From the NCBI GenBank assembly GCA_019420545.1, contig JAHZGZ010000145.1, positions 1 through 11,197 of the forward strand: DNA of 11,197 bases. The letters are read 5' to 3'. This document shows, one piece after another, positions 1 to 7,773 of the stretch; the first letter of the stretch is position 1, and each line of letters opens with the position of its first letter. The DNA comes from Bacteroidales bacterium. Its GTDB lineage: Bacteria; Bacteroidota; Bacteroidia; Bacteroidales; Muribaculaceae. The notes below the pieces were generated by a model. It was given only the letters and a program-made list of their open reading frames with translations, did no database searches and was not told the DNA's origin. The position numbers were made by a program, and so were the translations under genes.

Positions 1-1097
1 TTGTCGAGGGTTACAGATCCGGCGGAAGTGAGTAGCGCACGGAGGTCAGAGAACGGCATCTCTACCACAGGTTCGGCCTGAACTACGTCACGTATAGCAG
101 TGACAGTTCCTTCAGGGCCATTGTAAGTGGCGGTAATGCGTGCGTGGCGCTCGCCGGAGTATGTGCTCTCGGCGATGTCGGCCTGCAGTCCGGTTTTGGT
201 AGGTGTGAGATTACGGATCCACTCCTCGCCGGCTTCGGTGTACGATACTTCAAATTTCATTTTATTGAAGTATGTCTCCATGTTTGTATCCCAGAGGAAG
301 GATACGGTCTTTTCAAACGCTTCCACCTCGGCAGGCTGATCGGGGGCGTTGAAACGGATGTAGCCGTTTTCAGCAGTCTGAGTAACGAACGCCTGAGTAT
401 CGTAGTTGCGGCCGGTGGCCTCGTTGGTGGCACGGATTATCAGACGTGCCACGCGTGGCAGTCCGTCGGCGTTGGCAGCGACCTTGAAGCGGATGGTATC
501 GGCTTCGATAACGATGCCGGTGAGCCAACCGGGGTTCTCCGGAGTGGCACGCACTTTTTCGACGGCGGAGTTGTCGGCACCTTCCGTTGTGTCGAAATCA
601 CCGTAGTCAATGATAGCTCTCACCTGTTCGAGGGCAAGCTCAAGGTTGGTTGAGAAAGGTACCGAACTAACCGATTCCCATGCGGGCATGCGGAAGTTCT
701 GGTTGAGAAGCGTGACATTGGGGGCGGTGACGTAGCCCGACTGATTCATTGCAAGCTCCTTGGTTTCGGAGCCGGTAGTAATTACGATTATGGCCTGGCG
801 TCCGACACCCGGGTTCTTGGAATAATTGAATATGAATTCGCCGTTCTCCTTTCCGGAACCCTGCTCTATGGATGCCCATGAAGCATCGGCGGGATTTTTG
901 AAGGTCGCCGTCCAGTTACCGGTGCTGTATACGAGCACATGCGTCGACCCTCCTGATGCACCGAGAGTCAGCTCCTCCTGAGTCAAGGCAAGCGGCAGTT
1001 CCAGCTTATAATCCTCTTCACACGATGTAAACACCCCGATAAGGGTCATCAGCATGGCAGTGAACAGGAGCCGGCCTTTGATATATGATGTTTTCAT
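1..1097 (-). CDS. BACON-domain surface lipoprotein (SusD-adjacent glycan-binding protein), 3' end outside window
   Basis: This is the third gene of the SusC-SusD operon, 36 bp after the SusD stop codon. The 365 visible codons have no stop, so the C-terminus lies beyond position 1. The start is the ATG at 1097-1095. It is followed by a lipoprotein signal: a hydrophobic stretch at residues 10-23, then FTSC with the lipid-modified cysteine at C26 and acidic residues EED directly after, as expected for surface export in Bacteroidetes. Residues about 35-120 form a BACON-like Ig module (SWASIEQGSG, a middle FNYSKNPGVGRQA strand, and an end strand LAMNQSG). Two further modules of the same plan follow at about 126-241 (ends AFVTQTA) and 246-343 (ends RDVVQAE). 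BACON domains are known as spacer or glycan-associated modules in Bacteroidetes surface proteins. A surface glycan-binding role is inferred from position. The last visible residues (MPFSDLRALLTSAG) begin another domain, perhaps DUF5689-like, which cannot be settled here. Confidence 0.88.
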   Translation of the reverse strand, partial: MKTSYIKGRLLFTAMLMTLIGVFTSCEEDYKLELPLALTQEELTLGASGGSTHVLVYSTGNWTATFKNPADASWASIEQGSGKENGEFIFNYSKNPGVGRQAIIVITTGSETKELAMNQSGYVTAPNVTLLNQNFRMPAWESVSSVPFSTNLELALEQVRAIIDYGDFDTTEGADNSAVEKVRATPENPGWLTGIVIEADTIRFKVAANADGLPRVARLIIRATNEATGRNYDTQAFVTQTAENGYIRFNAPDQPAEVEAFEKTVSFLWDTNMETYFNKMKFEVSYTEAGEEWIRNLTPTKTGLQADIAESTYSGERHARITATYNGPEGTVTAIRDVVQAEPVVEMPFSDLRALLTSAGSVTLD

Positions 1098-1133
1098 TTG
1101 TCCTTTTGTGTATTAAAATGTGAGAGGATCGGT

Positions 1134-2630
1134 TTATAGCCCGCATGCGTGATAGGCATCGTTGTCAAGAGCGTAACCGGAGTAAACCACCTCAGTGTCG
1201 GGTATGGGATAATACTCATGGCATGGCTGGATATTATCCTGCACCTTGGTATATCCGGAGAATGCGCGTACACGCTCGTAGAACAGGCCCCAGCGTACGA
1301 GGTCGAACTTGCGCTGGAACTCACCGAAGAGTTCGCGGGCACGCTCATCCATGATTTCCTCGAAAAGCTTGGTCCAGTTGCGGAAGGTATAGTCGCCGGC
1401 TTCGGCGCGGCGGCGCGTCTTGTTGATGTACTCGACTGCCATGCCGGCATCGGACTCCTTCATACAGTAGGCCTCGGCCTTGAGCAGGATGGCGTCGGCA
1501 TAACGGAACACCTTATAATTATTGGAGTCGTAGGTCTGATACATTCCCGGGCACCAGAATTTCGGGCCCATCCACGTGCGGCCTGTGGCAGATGCGAAGT
1601 TCTGACCATTGTAACCGCCATGTACGAGAGTGAGAGCGTCGCGCTTGTCGGTGACTCCCTTGTAAAGGAGAGTGCTGGCCAATAATGCGTTGGGACGCAT
1701 AGGCTGCCATGCGGTAGCGGTGGCTCCGAGTTCGTCAATCTCAACACCGTCGTATACCGCTACATTCTGGGTTTTAGGATAGGGCATACATATGGCGGCT
1801 ACATTGGAAGAGTAGTTGACACCTCCGATAGTGTAGGTGTGCTGAATCTCAAAGATCGACTCGGGGGTGTTCTTGTTGCGGAACATGATGTCTTCCAAAG
1901 GATACTGGTTGAGGTCGCCGTAGATTTCCTCAAGGTGATCCACAGCGTCGATCACGGTGTCCCAGTCTTTGTTCCATGCGGCCATCTTGGCGATGAGCAT
2001 CCAGCCCATGGCAGCGCCCGCGCGGTTGCCTTCGATATCGGATGTGCGCTTCTGGGGAAGAAGGGGGCAGAGTTCCTGAAGCTCGGCGATGAGCTTGTTG
2101 CGTGTCTCTACAGCCGACATACGCGGGAGACGTGCGATTTCGAGCTGAATTTCCTGAGTGGCAACGTCGACGGTATAATACGGAACATCACCGAAGAAGC
2201 TCGTAAGCAGATAATAGTAGAATGCGCGTATTATCTGGGCCTCCCCTTTAAGCTCGATCTTGTCTTTCGCGGGGAGTGGAGAACGCTCGATACCGGCAAT
2301 GGCCGAGTTGCAGAACATCACTCCGCGGTATGCCTGAGTCCATACCGTGGCTCCGAAACGCGGCTGGGAAGGGGATATGTCGAGGGTACAGTCGACGGTG
2401 GCCGAGTAGATTTCGGCAAGATCCGTGACGCCCTCGGTGGCAATCATGAAAGCATTGGTATATATGTTTTTCAGCGTATAGTAGCATGAGTTGACAGCCG
2501 ATTCACACTGTGCCCGTGTCTGGAAATATGTTCCGGGTTCGGAGGATTCCATTTTTTCATCAAGAGAGCACGCGCTGAAAACCGTCGAGGCAGCCACTGC
2601 AACCGCTGTAATGAAATATCTGATTTTCAT
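1134..2630 (-). CDS. RagB/SusD-family nutrient-uptake outer-membrane lipoprotein
   Basis: This 498-residue protein is the glycan-capturing lid of a SusCD importer and should sit on the outer face of the outer membrane over the SusC barrel. The signal peptide ends in VFSAC, with lipidated C21 followed by SLDEK. Family landmarks are clear: the helical segment EAQIIRAFYYYLLTSFFGD (residues 130-148), FRYADAILLKAEAY (375-388), RARELFGEFQRKFDLVRWG (430-448) and the C-terminal HEYYPIPDTEV (471-481). These match the TPR-containing SusD fold, and the length is typical. The ATG at 2630 is chosen over an in-frame TTG at 2639, because the ATG product starts directly with MKIRYF and a normal signal peptide. 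There is no Shine-Dalgarno sequence, which is usual in this phylum. The gene begins 42 bp after the SusC stop codon and is probably cotranscribed with it. The ligand cannot be read from the sequence. Confidence 0.97.
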   Translation of the reverse strand: MKIRYFITAVAVAASTVFSACSLDEKMESSEPGTYFQTRAQCESAVNSCYYTLKNIYTNAFMIATEGVTDLAEIYSATVDCTLDISPSQPRFGATVWTQAYRGVMFCNSAIAGIERSPLPAKDKIELKGEAQIIRAFYYYLLTSFFGDVPYYTVDVATQEIQLEIARLPRMSAVETRNKLIAELQELCPLLPQKRTSDIEGNRAGAAMGWMLIAKMAAWNKDWDTVIDAVDHLEEIYGDLNQYPLEDIMFRNKNTPESIFEIQHTYTIGGVNYSSNVAAICMPYPKTQNVAVYDGVEIDELGATATAWQPMRPNALLASTLLYKGVTDKRDALTLVHGGYNGQNFASATGRTWMGPKFWCPGMYQTYDSNNYKVFRYADAILLKAEAYCMKESDAGMAVEYINKTRRRAEAGDYTFRNWTKLFEEIMDERARELFGEFQRKFDLVRWGLFYERVRAFSGYTKVQDNIQPCHEYYPIPDTEVVYSGYALDNDAYHACGL

Positions 2631-2672
2631 ATTGGTCAATTGTTAAAAAGTCTGACTGAATGATGGAGAGGA

Positions 2673-5600
2673 TCAGTAGCGCATCTGGATGCTGAACACG
2701 AATGTTCGTGCCTTGGGGTATGCCCCCATGTCGACACGGCGCAATGTCGAAGAATCGTCGGTCGATACGTCGGGGTCGAAGCCTGGATATTTCTTCCAAA
2801 GCCATAGGTTTTCGCCTGAAACGGTGAAGCGGATGTCGCGCATGAACTTGCACTTGTCGCTGAGATCGAGATTGTAGCTCAGAGTCACATTCTTGAGGCG
2901 GAGGTAAGATGCGTCATACACCATGAAGTCGGAAGGCGGCACATTTGTCAAGGCTCCGGCTCTGGGATAGTTGGACTGTGGATTGCGCACCGGGTGCCAT
3001 GCGTCAAGCATATAGCGCCACTGGTTGGTGGAGTAACCGCCCGCCATGTAGAATTCGGAATAGTTGTATATCTTTCCGCCGATTGAATATGTGAAGTAGA
3101 CTCCGAGATTGAAGTTGCCGAGACGGAAGTTGTTCTGCAAGCCGCCATAGAAGATGGGGTCGGCATTGCCGAGATACACGAGGTCATCCTGATTGAGGAG
3201 TCCGTCGCGGTTCTGGTCGATATAGCGCGGTGTGCCGAGCTTGTCCTTGATGTTTGCATCGGAAATCGTCTCGGACGATACATACGACTTTGTGACCTTG
3301 TTGCGGTTGAATTCATCTACATTGTGCCATACACCAGCGTAGCGGAATCCCCACAGTGAGTTGAGGGGCTTGCCCTTTACGTAACCCATCATCATATAGG
3401 GAGAGTTTCCTGGCGAGTTCTGGGCTGTTACGAAGTCTTCCGAACCGATATCGTCGACCATCTGCTCGTTGTGGGCTATGGTGAAGTTAGTGGTCCATGA
3501 GAAGTTGCGTGTGGATATGTTGCGGCTCTCGATGCTCAGCTCGACACCCTTGTTGGTTGTCTTGCCGAGATTGGTGAAACGTGATGTATAGCCTGTCTGA
3601 GAGGCCGTCTGCACATTGAGGAGCAGATCGGATGTCTTGGAGATATATGCCTCGGCGGTCACCATCAGGCGTCCGTTGAGGAACGAAAGGTCGGCGGCTA
3701 CGTTGTAGAGATCGGTTTTCTCCCATGTGAGGTTGGGCGAGGCCAGGCGGCTCGGATAATATGCCACGGGTTGGGTTCCGCCGAACATGTATCCGCCGGT
3801 AGTGGTGCCGAGGGCGGCCATAGAGCGGTAAGCCGATATGGCGTCGTTACCGGTACGTCCGGCGCTGAGACGGATAGAGAGCTCGTCGATCCATGTAAGG
3901 TTCTTCATGAACTTCTCGTTGGCGACATTCCATTTAAGGGCGCCCGAGGGGAAGAATGCCCATTTGTTGTTTTTGGCGAAGTTGGAGGCACCGTCGTAAC
4001 GCCCGGTGAGGGTGAGGTAGTAGCGTTGCTTGTAGTTGTAGTTGAGTCGCGCGAGAGCCGACATCTTGGTTTTGTTGGACGTGGATGTGCCGGCAGTGTA
4101 AGTGAGCTTGTCGGGCACGGCGTTCATGTTGTTCCACTTCACGTTGTCGTCGAGGAATCCTTTACCCTCGAGAGTGAAGTTGTCGCTATGGTACTTGTAG
4201 CCGGTAAAACCGCCCATAATGTCGAGATTATGGCCGCTTTTGGTTTCAAGCTTCCAGGTAAGGGTGTTTTCAGAAGAAAGAGTCCATTCCTTCCAGTCGG
4301 CGCGGTATGCCTCGCCGCCCTCGCCCTCGCTCTTGCGCGGAAGTGTTGACGGATAGTAGCGGAACTGCTCGCGGTCGTAGGTATAGTATGAGTTCTGGCT
4401 GCGGAACTTGAGGCCGGGAAGAATGTCGATGTCGAAAGTGATGGTATGGTTCATCGACCGGCGCTTGAAGTTGTTGGTGTTGAGGTCGATGGTGGCACGC
4501 GGAGTGTTGATCTTCTGGCCGTTGCCGTAGAAGGGGTTGTAATTGTCGGTTGGGCTGATGAGCGGGCTGAGGTATATGGCACCCTGATAAGGCGATGAAC
4601 CTCCGATCGAAGCGAGGTTGATATCCTGATCGCGGTGTGTATAGCTTCCCTTGTAGCCTACCTTGATCCACTTGGCAAAGCGGTGGTCGAGGCTGATCAT
4701 GCCGGTGAAGCGCTTCATGCCGCTGTTGTCCACGATACCGCGTGTATCGTTGTAGCTGAACGATCCGTAGTAGCTTGTGTTTTTGTCACGTCCGGAGATC
4801 GACAAGGCATAGTTCTGCGTGGGAGCCGTACGGGTGATCTCCTTGATCCAGTCAGTTCCTTCACCGAGGGAGAAAGGATCGGGATAAGGATATTTGCTCA
4901 TGGGCACACCGTCCTTGACATCGGTGTCGTCGCCGGTAGTGCTGAAATAGGTATAGTCGTTGCGGTACTGGGCAAATTCTGAAGCGTCCATTATATCAAG
5001 ACCGCGCGGGAGCTGCGAGAAACCGAGGTCGGCTTTGAGTGTAATGTTGGGTTTGGCCGATGTGCCGCTGCCCTTCTTGGTGGTAACTATAATTACACCG
5101 TTGGAGCCGCGTGATCCGTAGATAGCGGTTGACGACGCATCCTTCAGGACAGATATCGACGCGATGTCGGCCATGTTGAGGTCGTTGAGGTCGTGTACGG
5201 CGTCCATCACACCGTCGACCACGATAAGAGGCTCATTGGATGCGGTGATGGAGCGTGTGCCTCGTATACGTATCGAAGTCGTGGCTCCCGGCTCACCGGT
5301 GGAGCTCATGATATCGGCACCGGCGATACGTCCCTGGAGAGCCTGGTCGACAGAGAGCACCGGAGCGTCCTTGATATCGCTCATCTTCACGTTGGTGACC
5401 GAACCGGTAAGATCGGTCTTCTTTACCGAGCCGTAGCCGATCACGACCACTTCGTCCATCTGCATCTGGGCATTGGGCTGAAGGGTAACGTTGATAGTGG
5501 AGGGGGACTCCTTTACCTTTATCTGCTGCTTGTCGTAGCCGATGAAGGAGAATTCAAGGGTCTCGCCTTTTGACGCACGTATGGCGTACGCGCCATCAAT

Positions 5601-5816
5601 GTCGGTAGAGGTACCGCGCGATGTGCCGGGCACATTTACCACGGCTCCGGTGAGTGGCTCACCGTTTTCGTCGATTACCACACCCTTTACCAACGCGCCT
5701 GTTTCCTGAGCCGAGGCAGGGGGCACGCACATAAACAACGCTGTCATCACCACGGCTATCCGCATAAAGACAGCTACGAGGCGACGCGTTGCAGTAGCAC
5801 TGCTGTTTGGTTTCAT
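2673..5816 (-). CDS. SusC/RagA-family TonB-linked outer-membrane transporter
   Basis: This 1047-residue TonB-dependent barrel imports oligosaccharides or other large ligands captured by its SusD partner, using energy from TonB-ExbBD. A Sec signal peptide ends at about ASA-Q (residues 35-37). A carboxypeptidase-regulatory-like domain follows at about 43-113 (KGVVIDENGEPLTGAVVNV). The TonB-box region DEVVVIGYG is at 121-129 and runs into KKTDLTGSV. The plug domain is seen in QALQGRIAGADI (158-169), RIRGTRSI (183-190) and LKDASSTAIYGSRGSNG (224-240). The remainder is barrel, ending in SIQMRY with the aromatic C-terminal residue expected for outer-membrane insertion. Length and domain order are normal and the frame is intact. 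No N-terminal STN or secretin-like domain is visible, so anti-sigma signalling through this receptor is not indicated. It is the first gene of the SusC-SusD-BACON operon. Confidence 0.98.
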   Translation of the reverse strand: MKPNSSATATRRLVAVFMRIAVVMTALFMCVPPASAQETGALVKGVVIDENGEPLTGAVVNVPGTSRGTSTDIDGAYAIRASKGETLEFSFIGYDKQQIKVKESPSTINVTLQPNAQMQMDEVVVIGYGSVKKTDLTGSVTNVKMSDIKDAPVLSVDQALQGRIAGADIMSSTGEPGATTSIRIRGTRSITASNEPLIVVDGVMDAVHDLNDLNMADIASISVLKDASSTAIYGSRGSNGVIIVTTKKGSGTSAKPNITLKADLGFSQLPRGLDIMDASEFAQYRNDYTYFSTTGDDTDVKDGVPMSKYPYPDPFSLGEGTDWIKEITRTAPTQNYALSISGRDKNTSYYGSFSYNDTRGIVDNSGMKRFTGMISLDHRFAKWIKVGYKGSYTHRDQDINLASIGGSSPYQGAIYLSPLISPTDNYNPFYGNGQKINTPRATIDLNTNNFKRRSMNHTITFDIDILPGLKFRSQNSYYTYDREQFRYYPSTLPRKSEGEGGEAYRADWKEWTLSSENTLTWKLETKSGHNLDIMGGFTGYKYHSDNFTLEGKGFLDDNVKWNNMNAVPDKLTYTAGTSTSNKTKMSALARLNYNYKQRYYLTLTGRYDGASNFAKNNKWAFFPSGALKWNVANEKFMKNLTWIDELSIRLSAGRTGNDAISAYRSMAALGTTTGGYMFGGTQPVAYYPSRLASPNLTWEKTDLYNVAADLSFLNGRLMVTAEAYISKTSDLLLNVQTASQTGYTSRFTNLGKTTNKGVELSIESRNISTRNFSWTTNFTIAHNEQMVDDIGSEDFVTAQNSPGNSPYMMMGYVKGKPLNSLWGFRYAGVWHNVDEFNRNKVTKSYVSSETISDANIKDKLGTPRYIDQNRDGLLNQDDLVYLGNADPIFYGGLQNNFRLGNFNLGVYFTYSIGGKIYNYSEFYMAGGYSTNQWRYMLDAWHPVRNPQSNYPRAGALTNVPPSDFMVYDASYLRLKNVTLSYNLDLSDKCKFMRDIRFTVSGENLWLWKKYPGFDPDVSTDDSSTLRRVDMGAYPKARTFVFSIQMRY

Positions 5817-5870
5817 TAGATGTTGGGGTTAGTTAATAAATTATTACTGATATTCACTCTTTTGATCCCG

Positions 5871-5900
5871 TACAGATACATACAGGGGCTTTAAGGTCAA
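5871..5900 (-). promoter_or_regulatory. Candidate promoter for the SusC-SusD-BACON operon
   Basis: On the minus strand a TTG (5900-5898) lies 19 bases before TATCTGTA (5878-5871), about 55 bases upstream of the SusC start. The spacing fits the Bacteroides sigma-70-type promoter (TTTG, 19-21 bases, TAnnTTTG), but only four of the six fixed bases of the -7 element match. It could be a weak promoter that needs an activator, or a chance match. Confidence 0.3.
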
Positions 5901-5927
5901 GAAGGCTGGAGAGAGACAACGCCGGTA

Positions 5928-5949
5928 TATAGATTCACGCGTATAGATT
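5928..5949 (-). repeat. Tandem 8-bp direct repeat upstream of SusC
   Basis: The octamer AATCTATA (minus strand) occurs twice, at 5949-5942 and 5935-5928, with a 14-bp repeat distance and spacer CGCGTG. It lies 28 bp upstream of the candidate -33 element of the SusC operon, where an activator such as an AraC-type regulator could bind. This is inferred from position only, and two 8-mers in AT-rich DNA can arise by chance. Confidence 0.35.
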
Positions 5950-5967
5950 ATCGGAAGAGTATGAAGA

Positions 5968-5988
5968 GGCAAAGCCCCCGGCTATGCC
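5968..5988 (-). terminator. Possible intrinsic terminator after the DUF4886 gene
   Basis: On the minus strand GGCATAGCC and GGCTTTGCC can pair as a 9-bp stem with one mismatch and a 3-base loop, 29 bp after the DUF4886 stop codon. A pyrimidine-rich stretch (TCTTCATACTCTTCC) follows instead of a clean T run, so termination may be partial. It would separate transcription of the DUF4886 gene from the SusC operon, although readthrough is possible. Confidence 0.45.
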
Positions 5989-6017
5989 ATAATGGAGAAA
6001 GGCAATCGGCCGGGAGA

Positions 6018-7475
6018 CTATTTCGTGATATTGGTAACAGCAAACGGCGACTTTACGGCTTCATGGGCGGCAGCCTGAGCCACCGGCGCATTGTCGTCGG
6101 TGACAGGGGTAGAATATTTACCCGATTCAGTGCTTGAAGTCGAATAGCGGTAAGGACAGTCATCGGTTTTCTTGCCGGTTGCGGCCGTGATTATAGTTTC
6201 AAATACAGCGCATGCGGCGGCATAACGGCTAATGCCTAAATCCATGTGATAGCTGTCGCGGGTAAGCTGTAGCCCGTTGTCGACATTGATGCGAGAGGTG
6301 CGCAGATTCTCAAGTACGGCGCCTGTGGAGATTACCACATCGATACCCGTCTCCCCCATCAGCTGCCGTACGACCGAAGATGTTGTACGGAACATTTCCG
6401 CGCGGCTGTTGGAGAACGAAGTAAGAAGCACCGTAGAGTTGTCGCTGTAAGTCTGCGACATAAGGTAGACAATCGTGGGCCTGTGGGATGGTTGGGCGTT
6501 GTAAAAAATTTCGCGCAGACCTTCCACAGCCGGGCCAAGGACGCCGGGCCATGACCAAGCCTCGCTGCGTCCGGTATGCTCCTGGATCACAATCACATCC
6601 CAGTCGCGGGCTGCCAGAGCGTCGGAAGGTTTGTCGTCGAGTGTGGTGCTCCCGCTCCACGACCTGGCCCCCGGAGTATAGTCATAGCGTGCGCAGACAT
6701 TCGGAGTGGAGAAAGTCGAATAATACTCGGGAAGTGTATAGCCTCCATGGTACAGACGCGTCATGTTGACGTTGGTTATGCCTGAGGCAGTGACCATCCC
6801 CGGAAGATGCTCGGTGGCGTCGACTGTAAAACTGTTGCCGATAAAGAGCACATTGAGCTTGCCGGCATTGACGGGGAGCGCCGGATTATAAGGAGCGAAT
6901 ACCTCACTGCCGAGGGTCATGGTTCCGTCGGCGAAACAGAAATAAATATGTTTACGTGCATTGATCACACAGCGCAGTGATGTGCCGGCTTTGACTCCGA
7001 CATCGACACCCTCGACAACGAGACTGCCCGATGAGGCGACAGATACCGAAGGCTCTTTCACTGAAGAGATAGCAGGAACGGCCTCCTCCCGTAGAGTATT
7101 GCCATTGACACTCACAGAACCGTTCGCTGAGACGAGAATGTAGGGCACTCCGTTTTTACTCACATTGCAGCTTTTGCCTGACACCGACGCGATACGGAAT
7201 TCCGTCCCGGCGGCACTGAATGTACGGCAGTAATCGCTTGCGGAAGCAGCGTCGGCAATAAATTTCTTCAACACGGTATAGTCGACATCGGCACCCGGGA
7301 TCTCCGGTTGTTCTATAGGAGGAATCCCGTCGACTATTTCAGTATCATCACCCGATTTCGAGCATGATACGAGCGAAAGCAACAATACAACGACAACCGT
7401 TGCGCAAGGCAGATATTGTCCCGCACAACGATAAATTCTTGAAGCTTTACAAGCCCGTGATTTGTAGGGAGTCAT
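6018..7475 (-). CDS. DUF4886 SGNH-hydrolase-like lipoprotein
   Basis: This is a 485-residue lipoprotein. The signal has a long basic n-region, a hydrophobic core (residues 25-36) and LVSC with lipidated C38. Residues about 60-200 form a beta-rich module with two similar strands-and-turns (PYILVSANGSVSVNG at 111-125, PSVSVASSGSLVVEGVDVG at 142-160). The catalytic-type domain covers about 207-430. It has LNVLFIGNSF (207-216) with the presumed nucleophile S215, then YHGGYTLPEYY (242-252), DWDVIVIQE (291-299) and RDSYHMDLGISRYAA (406-420), which holds the SGNH-type Asp/His pair D407 and H410. This order matches DUF4886, an SGNH-superfamily domain common near Sus loci. The substrate is unknown, and an esterase or deacetylase acting on decorated glycans is an inference. 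Upstream lie a candidate promoter, a leader of about 125 bases and an 8-G run just before the ATG. The gene is 201 bp upstream of SusC in the same direction. Confidence 0.88.
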   Translation of the reverse strand: MTPYKSRACKASRIYRCAGQYLPCATVVVVLLLSLVSCSKSGDDTEIVDGIPPIEQPEIPGADVDYTVLKKFIADAASASDYCRTFSAAGTEFRIASVSGKSCNVSKNGVPYILVSANGSVSVNGNTLREEAVPAISSVKEPSVSVASSGSLVVEGVDVGVKAGTSLRCVINARKHIYFCFADGTMTLGSEVFAPYNPALPVNAGKLNVLFIGNSFTVDATEHLPGMVTASGITNVNMTRLYHGGYTLPEYYSTFSTPNVCARYDYTPGARSWSGSTTLDDKPSDALAARDWDVIVIQEHTGRSEAWSWPGVLGPAVEGLREIFYNAQPSHRPTIVYLMSQTYSDNSTVLLTSFSNSRAEMFRTTSSVVRQLMGETGIDVVISTGAVLENLRTSRINVDNGLQLTRDSYHMDLGISRYAAACAVFETIITAATGKKTDDCPYRYSTSSTESGKYSTPVTDDNAPVAQAAAHEAVKSPFAVTNITK

Positions 7476-7479
7476 AATA

Positions 7480-7487
7480 CCCCCCCC
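7480..7487 (-). repeat. G8 homopolymer tract next to the DUF4886 start codon
   Basis: Eight consecutive G on the minus strand end four bases (TATT) before the ATG at 7475, where a ribosome-binding site would lie. The sequence GAGG at its 5' edge could pair with the 16S anti-SD. A tract of this length could change length by slippage and so alter translation. Whether it varies cannot be told from one sequence. Confidence 0.7.
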
Positions 7488-7606
7488 TCAAGATTTTAAT
7501 TATCAACATTTTAGGTTCTCGCATAAGATTGGCAGAATATGTTCCGGGGTTAGCACACAGTTTCATGGCATAGCATCCTGTATCTCAGATTACCCGATAA
7601 CACCTG

Positions 7607-7637
7607 CAAATATAATCGTTATTTTACATTCCGAAAA
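7607..7637 (-). promoter_or_regulatory. Candidate promoter for the DUF4886 gene
   Basis: The minus strand has TATATTTG (7614-7607), a perfect match to the Bacteroides -7 consensus TAnnTTTG. A T-rich -33 position (TTTT, 7637-7634) lies 19 bases upstream in place of TTTG. Transcription would start near 7600, giving a leader of about 125 bases. Confidence 0.55.
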
Positions 7638-7773
7638 ATATTTTCACCAAAATTTTTCAAACCGAAACGTTAAAGTGATATTTTTTTGCCTCTCGCTACG
7701 CGGCCAAACAAAAACGATCCTGAATATGTTTTTTTTACCAAATAAACCACCTGCCATACAAATAAACTCACAC

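Larger units (their letters stand above)
7476..7773. other. Divergent intergenic region between the DUF4886 lipoprotein and the porin
   Basis: This 298-bp gap separates two diverging genes. On the minus strand it holds a good -7 element, a leader of about 125 bases and the G8 tract. That leader also contains a 39-codon reading frame (ATG at 7566, stop ending at 7447) that overlaps the DUF4886 start in another frame. The centre (7610-7690) is AT-rich. For the plus-strand porin I see no convincing TTTG/TAnnTTTG pair; TATGTTTT at 7725-7732 is the nearest -7-like sequence and lacks a partner. I recognised no riboswitch or RNA gene. Confidence 0.6.

Noticed and set aside
144..653. A 169-codon plus-strand frame at the left edge
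   Set aside because: The minus strand carries a continuous frame with a lipoprotein signal and BACON modules from 1097 to the edge; the plus-strand frame has no comparable support.
1839..2489. A 216-codon plus-strand frame opposite SusD
   Set aside because: It mirrors the SusD coding frame, has no signal or family motif, and SusD is unmistakable on the other strand.
2631..2639. A TTG start for SusD nine bases upstream
   Set aside because: The ATG at 2630 begins a normal lipoprotein signal peptide; the TTG adds only three residues and has no ribosome-binding site of its own.
3771..4349. A 192-codon plus-strand frame opposite SusC
   Set aside because: Its composition (Gly/Val/Glu-rich, no domain) is that of an antisense shadow of the SusC barrel region.
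5821..5833. A CTAACCCC...AACAT sequence shared by the leaders of SusC and of the DUF4886 gene (near 7538-7552)
   Set aside because: The similarity is about 13 bases with a 2-base insertion and different distances from the start codons; chance explains it.
7725..7732. TATGTTTT as a -7 element for the porin
   Set aside because: The last base differs from consensus and no TTTG or TTG lies 19-21 bases upstream.
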